From positions 1 to 35,668 of the forward strand of contig JAPSHX010000025.1 in assembly GCA_031179305.1 (NCBI GenBank): DNA of 35,668 nucleotides. Direction: 5' to 3'. The notes under the pieces are model-generated. The model made no database searches. It was not told the DNA's origin and saw only the letters and a program-made list of their open reading frames with translations. Shown here piece after piece: positions 33,905 through 35,668 of this stretch. The position numbers and the translations under genes were made by a program. How positions within the stretch are numbered: the stretch's first letter is position 1; each line of letters opens with the position of its first letter. This DNA comes from Paenarthrobacter sp. (GTDB lineage: Bacteria; Actinomycetota; Actinomycetes; Actinomycetales; Micrococcaceae).

Positions 33905-35557
33905 ATGAACAGCTTCACTGACAACTTCACTATCAACGGCATCACTATCACCGCGCAGCCCATTTGCCGGCAGAACGAGGTCCTCACGCCGGATGCGCTC
34001 GAGTTCATCGGCAAGTTGCACCGGGCCACGGCTGATCGTCGTCAGGAGCTGATGCAGGCACGGCATGCCCGCCGTGGGCAGATCGCCGCCGGCCAGGATC
34101 CGCGGTTCCGCCCGGAAACCGAGGGCATCCGAAACGACCCGTCGTGGCGTGTGGCTCCTCCGGCCCCGGGCTTGGAGGACCGCCGCGTGGAGATCACGGG
34201 CCCGGTGGATAAGAAGATGACCATCAATGCCCTGAACTCGGGTGCGAAGGTCTGGCTCGCAGACATGGAAGACTCCTCCACGCCGACGTGGCGCAATGTC
34301 ATCCAGGGACAGCTGAACCTGACTGATGCCTTGGAACGCCGCATCGACTTCACCTCCCCTGAGGGCAAGGAATACAAGCTCAAAGCTGCAAAGGACCTGC
34401 CCACTATTGTGGTTCGTCCGCGTGGCTGGCACCTGCCGGAGAAGCACATGCTGATCGACGGCAAGCCGATTGCCGGCGGCATCGTGGACTTTGGTTTGTT
34501 CTTCTTCCACAACGCCCGCCGCCTGCTCGCCCAGGGCAAGGGCCCGTACTTCTACCTGCCGAAGATCGAGAACCACCTCGAAGCACGGCTGTGGAATGAC
34601 ATCTTCGTCCTGGCCCAGGACCTCTTGGGTATCCCGCAGGGCACCATCCGCGCCACGGTGCTGATCGAAACCATCACGGCCGCCTTCGAGATGGAAGAGA
34701 TCCTGTACGAACTGCGCGATCACGCCTCCGGTTTGAACGCCGGGCGCTGGGACTACATCTTCTCGCTGATCAAGAACTTCCGTACCCGCGGACCGCGTTT
34801 CGTGCTCCCGGACCGCGGCCAGGTGACCATGACCCAGCCCTTCATGCGCGCTTACACTGAGCAGCTGGTCCGGGCTTGCCACCGCCGCGGTGCCATGGCG
34901 ATCGGTGGCATGGCTGCCGCTGTTCCCAACCGCAAGGACGAGGCAGCAAACCAGGCCTCGTTCGAGAAGGTACGTGCAGACAAGACCCGTGAGGCCAACG
35001 ACGGTTTTGACGGTTCGTGGGTTGCCCATCCGGACCTGGTGCCTGTTTGCCGGGAAGTTTTTGACTCAGTTCTCGGAGACCGCCCCAACCAGCTGGACCG
35101 CTCCCGTGAGGACGTCACCCCGGATGATCGGGCGCTGATCGACATCGCCAGCACCGAGGGCACCATCACCGAGGGGGGCGTTCGCCTGAACATCGAGGTG
35201 GGCATCCGCTACATCGAGTCCTGGCTGCGCGGCAACGGAGCTGTGGCCATCCACAACCTCATGGAAGACGCTGCCACCGCTGAGATCTCCCGCTCCCAGC
35301 TCTGGCAGTGGATCCACTCCCACGCCATCACCGACCACGGCGACATCATCACCCGTGAATGGGTGGAAGACATGCTGGATGAGGAATACGCCCGACTGGA
35401 ACGCTTCGACGGAGACCGCTTCGCTGACGCCCGCGCCATCTTCGAAGAAGTCACCCTGGCCGAGGAATTCCCCACCTTCCTGACCATCCCTGCGTACGCC
35501 CGTTTCCTCACCGAGGCCCGTGAAGAGGCCACGGAAGAGGAACTCGTCGCCGCCTAG
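33905..35557 (+). CDS. aceB: Malate synthase A
   Basis: Condenses glyoxylate with acetyl-CoA to malate, the second step of the glyoxylate shunt. It encodes 550 residues, the usual length of the A isoform, from ATG 33905, with TAGGAGAG upstream. Motifs seen are [52 protein letters not shown] (Mg-binding Glu) and [19 protein letters not shown], with the catalytic Asp in the last. It is downstream of aceA with a 213-bp gap containing a hairpin. Confidence 0.98.
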   Translation: MNSFTDNFTINGITITAQPICRQNEVLTPDALEFIGKLHRATADRRQELMQARHARRGQIAAGQDPRFRPETEGIRNDPSWRVAPPAPGLEDRRVEITGPVDKKMTINALNSGAKVWLADMEDSSTPTWRNVIQGQLNLTDALERRIDFTSPEGKEYKLKAAKDLPTIVVRPRGWHLPEKHMLIDGKPIAGGIVDFGLFFFHNARRLLAQGKGPYFYLPKIENHLEARLWNDIFVLAQDLLGIPQGTIRATVLIETITAAFEMEEILYELRDHASGLNAGRWDYIFSLIKNFRTRGPRFVLPDRGQVTMTQPFMRAYTEQLVRACHRRGAMAIGGMAAAVPNRKDEAANQASFEKVRADKTREANDGFDGSWVAHPDLVPVCREVFDSVLGDRPNQLDRSREDVTPDDRALIDIASTEGTITEGGVRLNIEVGIRYIESWLRGNGAVAIHNLMEDAATAEISRSQLWQWIHSHAITDHGDIITREWVEDMLDEEYARLERFDGDRFADARAIFEEVTLAEEFPTFLTIPAYARFLTEAREEATEEELVAA

Positions 35558-35580
35558 GTCTACTGGGTAGCGACACATCA

Positions 35581-35657
35581 AGCCCCGACGCTGGGCTGCC
35601 TGCACTCTTCGCAACAAGTGACCCCGACCGTCGGGGAGGCAGCCCAGCAACGGGGCT
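35581..35657 (+). terminator. Branched stem-loop after aceB
   Basis: AGCCCCG (35581-35587) pairs with CGGGGCT (35651-35657), then GCTGGGCTGCCT (35590-35601) with AGGCAGCCCAGC (35637-35648), all perfect, separated by a 2x2 internal loop. Inside are two small hairpins, CACT/AGTG (35603, 35617) and CCCCGA/TCGGGG (35622-35636). CTTTCCC follows. The simplest reading is an intrinsic terminator of aceB; the branched top is unusually elaborate for that. Confidence 0.75.
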
Positions 35658-35668
35658 TTCCCATGCCC

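Noticed and set aside
33839..35029. 396-codon minus-strand frame opposite aceB, and similar frames opposite aceA
   Set aside because: Shadow frames of highly biased genes; their products show no conserved motif.
35581..35657. tRNA gene suggested by the cloverleaf-like shape
   Set aside because: The basal stem is 19 bp, there are only two inner hairpins, and no T-loop or CCA-like end is present.

Overview
The window looks like chromosomal DNA of a high-GC actinobacterium of the Micrococcaceae, most like Arthrobacter or Paenarthrobacter. The evidence is the strong G/C bias at third codon positions, a surface protein with an LAxTG sorting signal, a RamB-type regulator divergent from isocitrate lyase, several apparently leaderless genes (a -10 box 6-7 nt before the start codon with no ribosome binding site), and an actinobacterial-style sigma factor fused to a membrane domain. 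No rRNA, tRNA, CRISPR array, transposase or integrase was seen.

Layout. 1-2829: phosphoenolpyruvate carboxylase (minus). 2985-7004: an envelope-related group: an ECF sigma factor fused to a zinc-binding anti-sigma-like domain, a membrane segment and an exported domain (minus), then a degenerate GGDEF-like protein and an LAxTG wall-anchored protein (plus). 7269-15359: metabolic and small conserved genes: a DUF1684 protein, an acyl-CoA dehydrogenase/3-hydroxyacyl-CoA dehydrogenase pair, a GH76-like hydrolase, YdeI, VOC, NUDIX-like and SRPBCC proteins. 15407-17539: a queuosine module, tgt facing a YhhQ-type precursor transporter across a shared hairpin. 17691-20307: a TetR regulator with two operator-like palindromes and a co-transcribed epimerase, then two small membrane proteins whose 3' ends overlap. 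20672-25309: an MHS-family organic-acid transporter followed by a response regulator, a histidine kinase and an orphan TAXI solute-binding lipoprotein, probably a binding-protein-assisted sensory system. 25376-28075: a dual-cysteine pyridoxal kinase, a cytochrome b561-like membrane protein and a second TetR regulator. 29252-30574: a lipoprotein serpin. 30715-35557: a RamB-type regulator, aceA and aceB, i.e. the glyoxylate shunt, which together with ppc covers anaplerosis.

The most interesting region is 28039-29267. A two-gene cassette (an HTH protein plus a DUF6036-like nucleotidyltransferase, arranged like a toxin-antitoxin operon) lies exactly between two 49-bp direct repeats, 1180 bp apart, with three mismatches. 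Each repeat encodes both the last codons of the tetR gene and, on the other strand, the last codons of the serpin gene. All three mismatches are silent in both genes. The cassette therefore seems to have entered the overlapping 3' ends of two convergent genes while rebuilding both ends, and it carries no recombinase of its own. A perfect 13-bp inverted repeat covers its probable -10 box and start codon.

Other points are unusual substrate-pocket residues and an insertion in Tgt, short tandem repeats of 26- and 32-nt period at separate loci (two of them sharing a core), a possible leader ORF before the MHS transporter, and a branched RNA structure after aceB.
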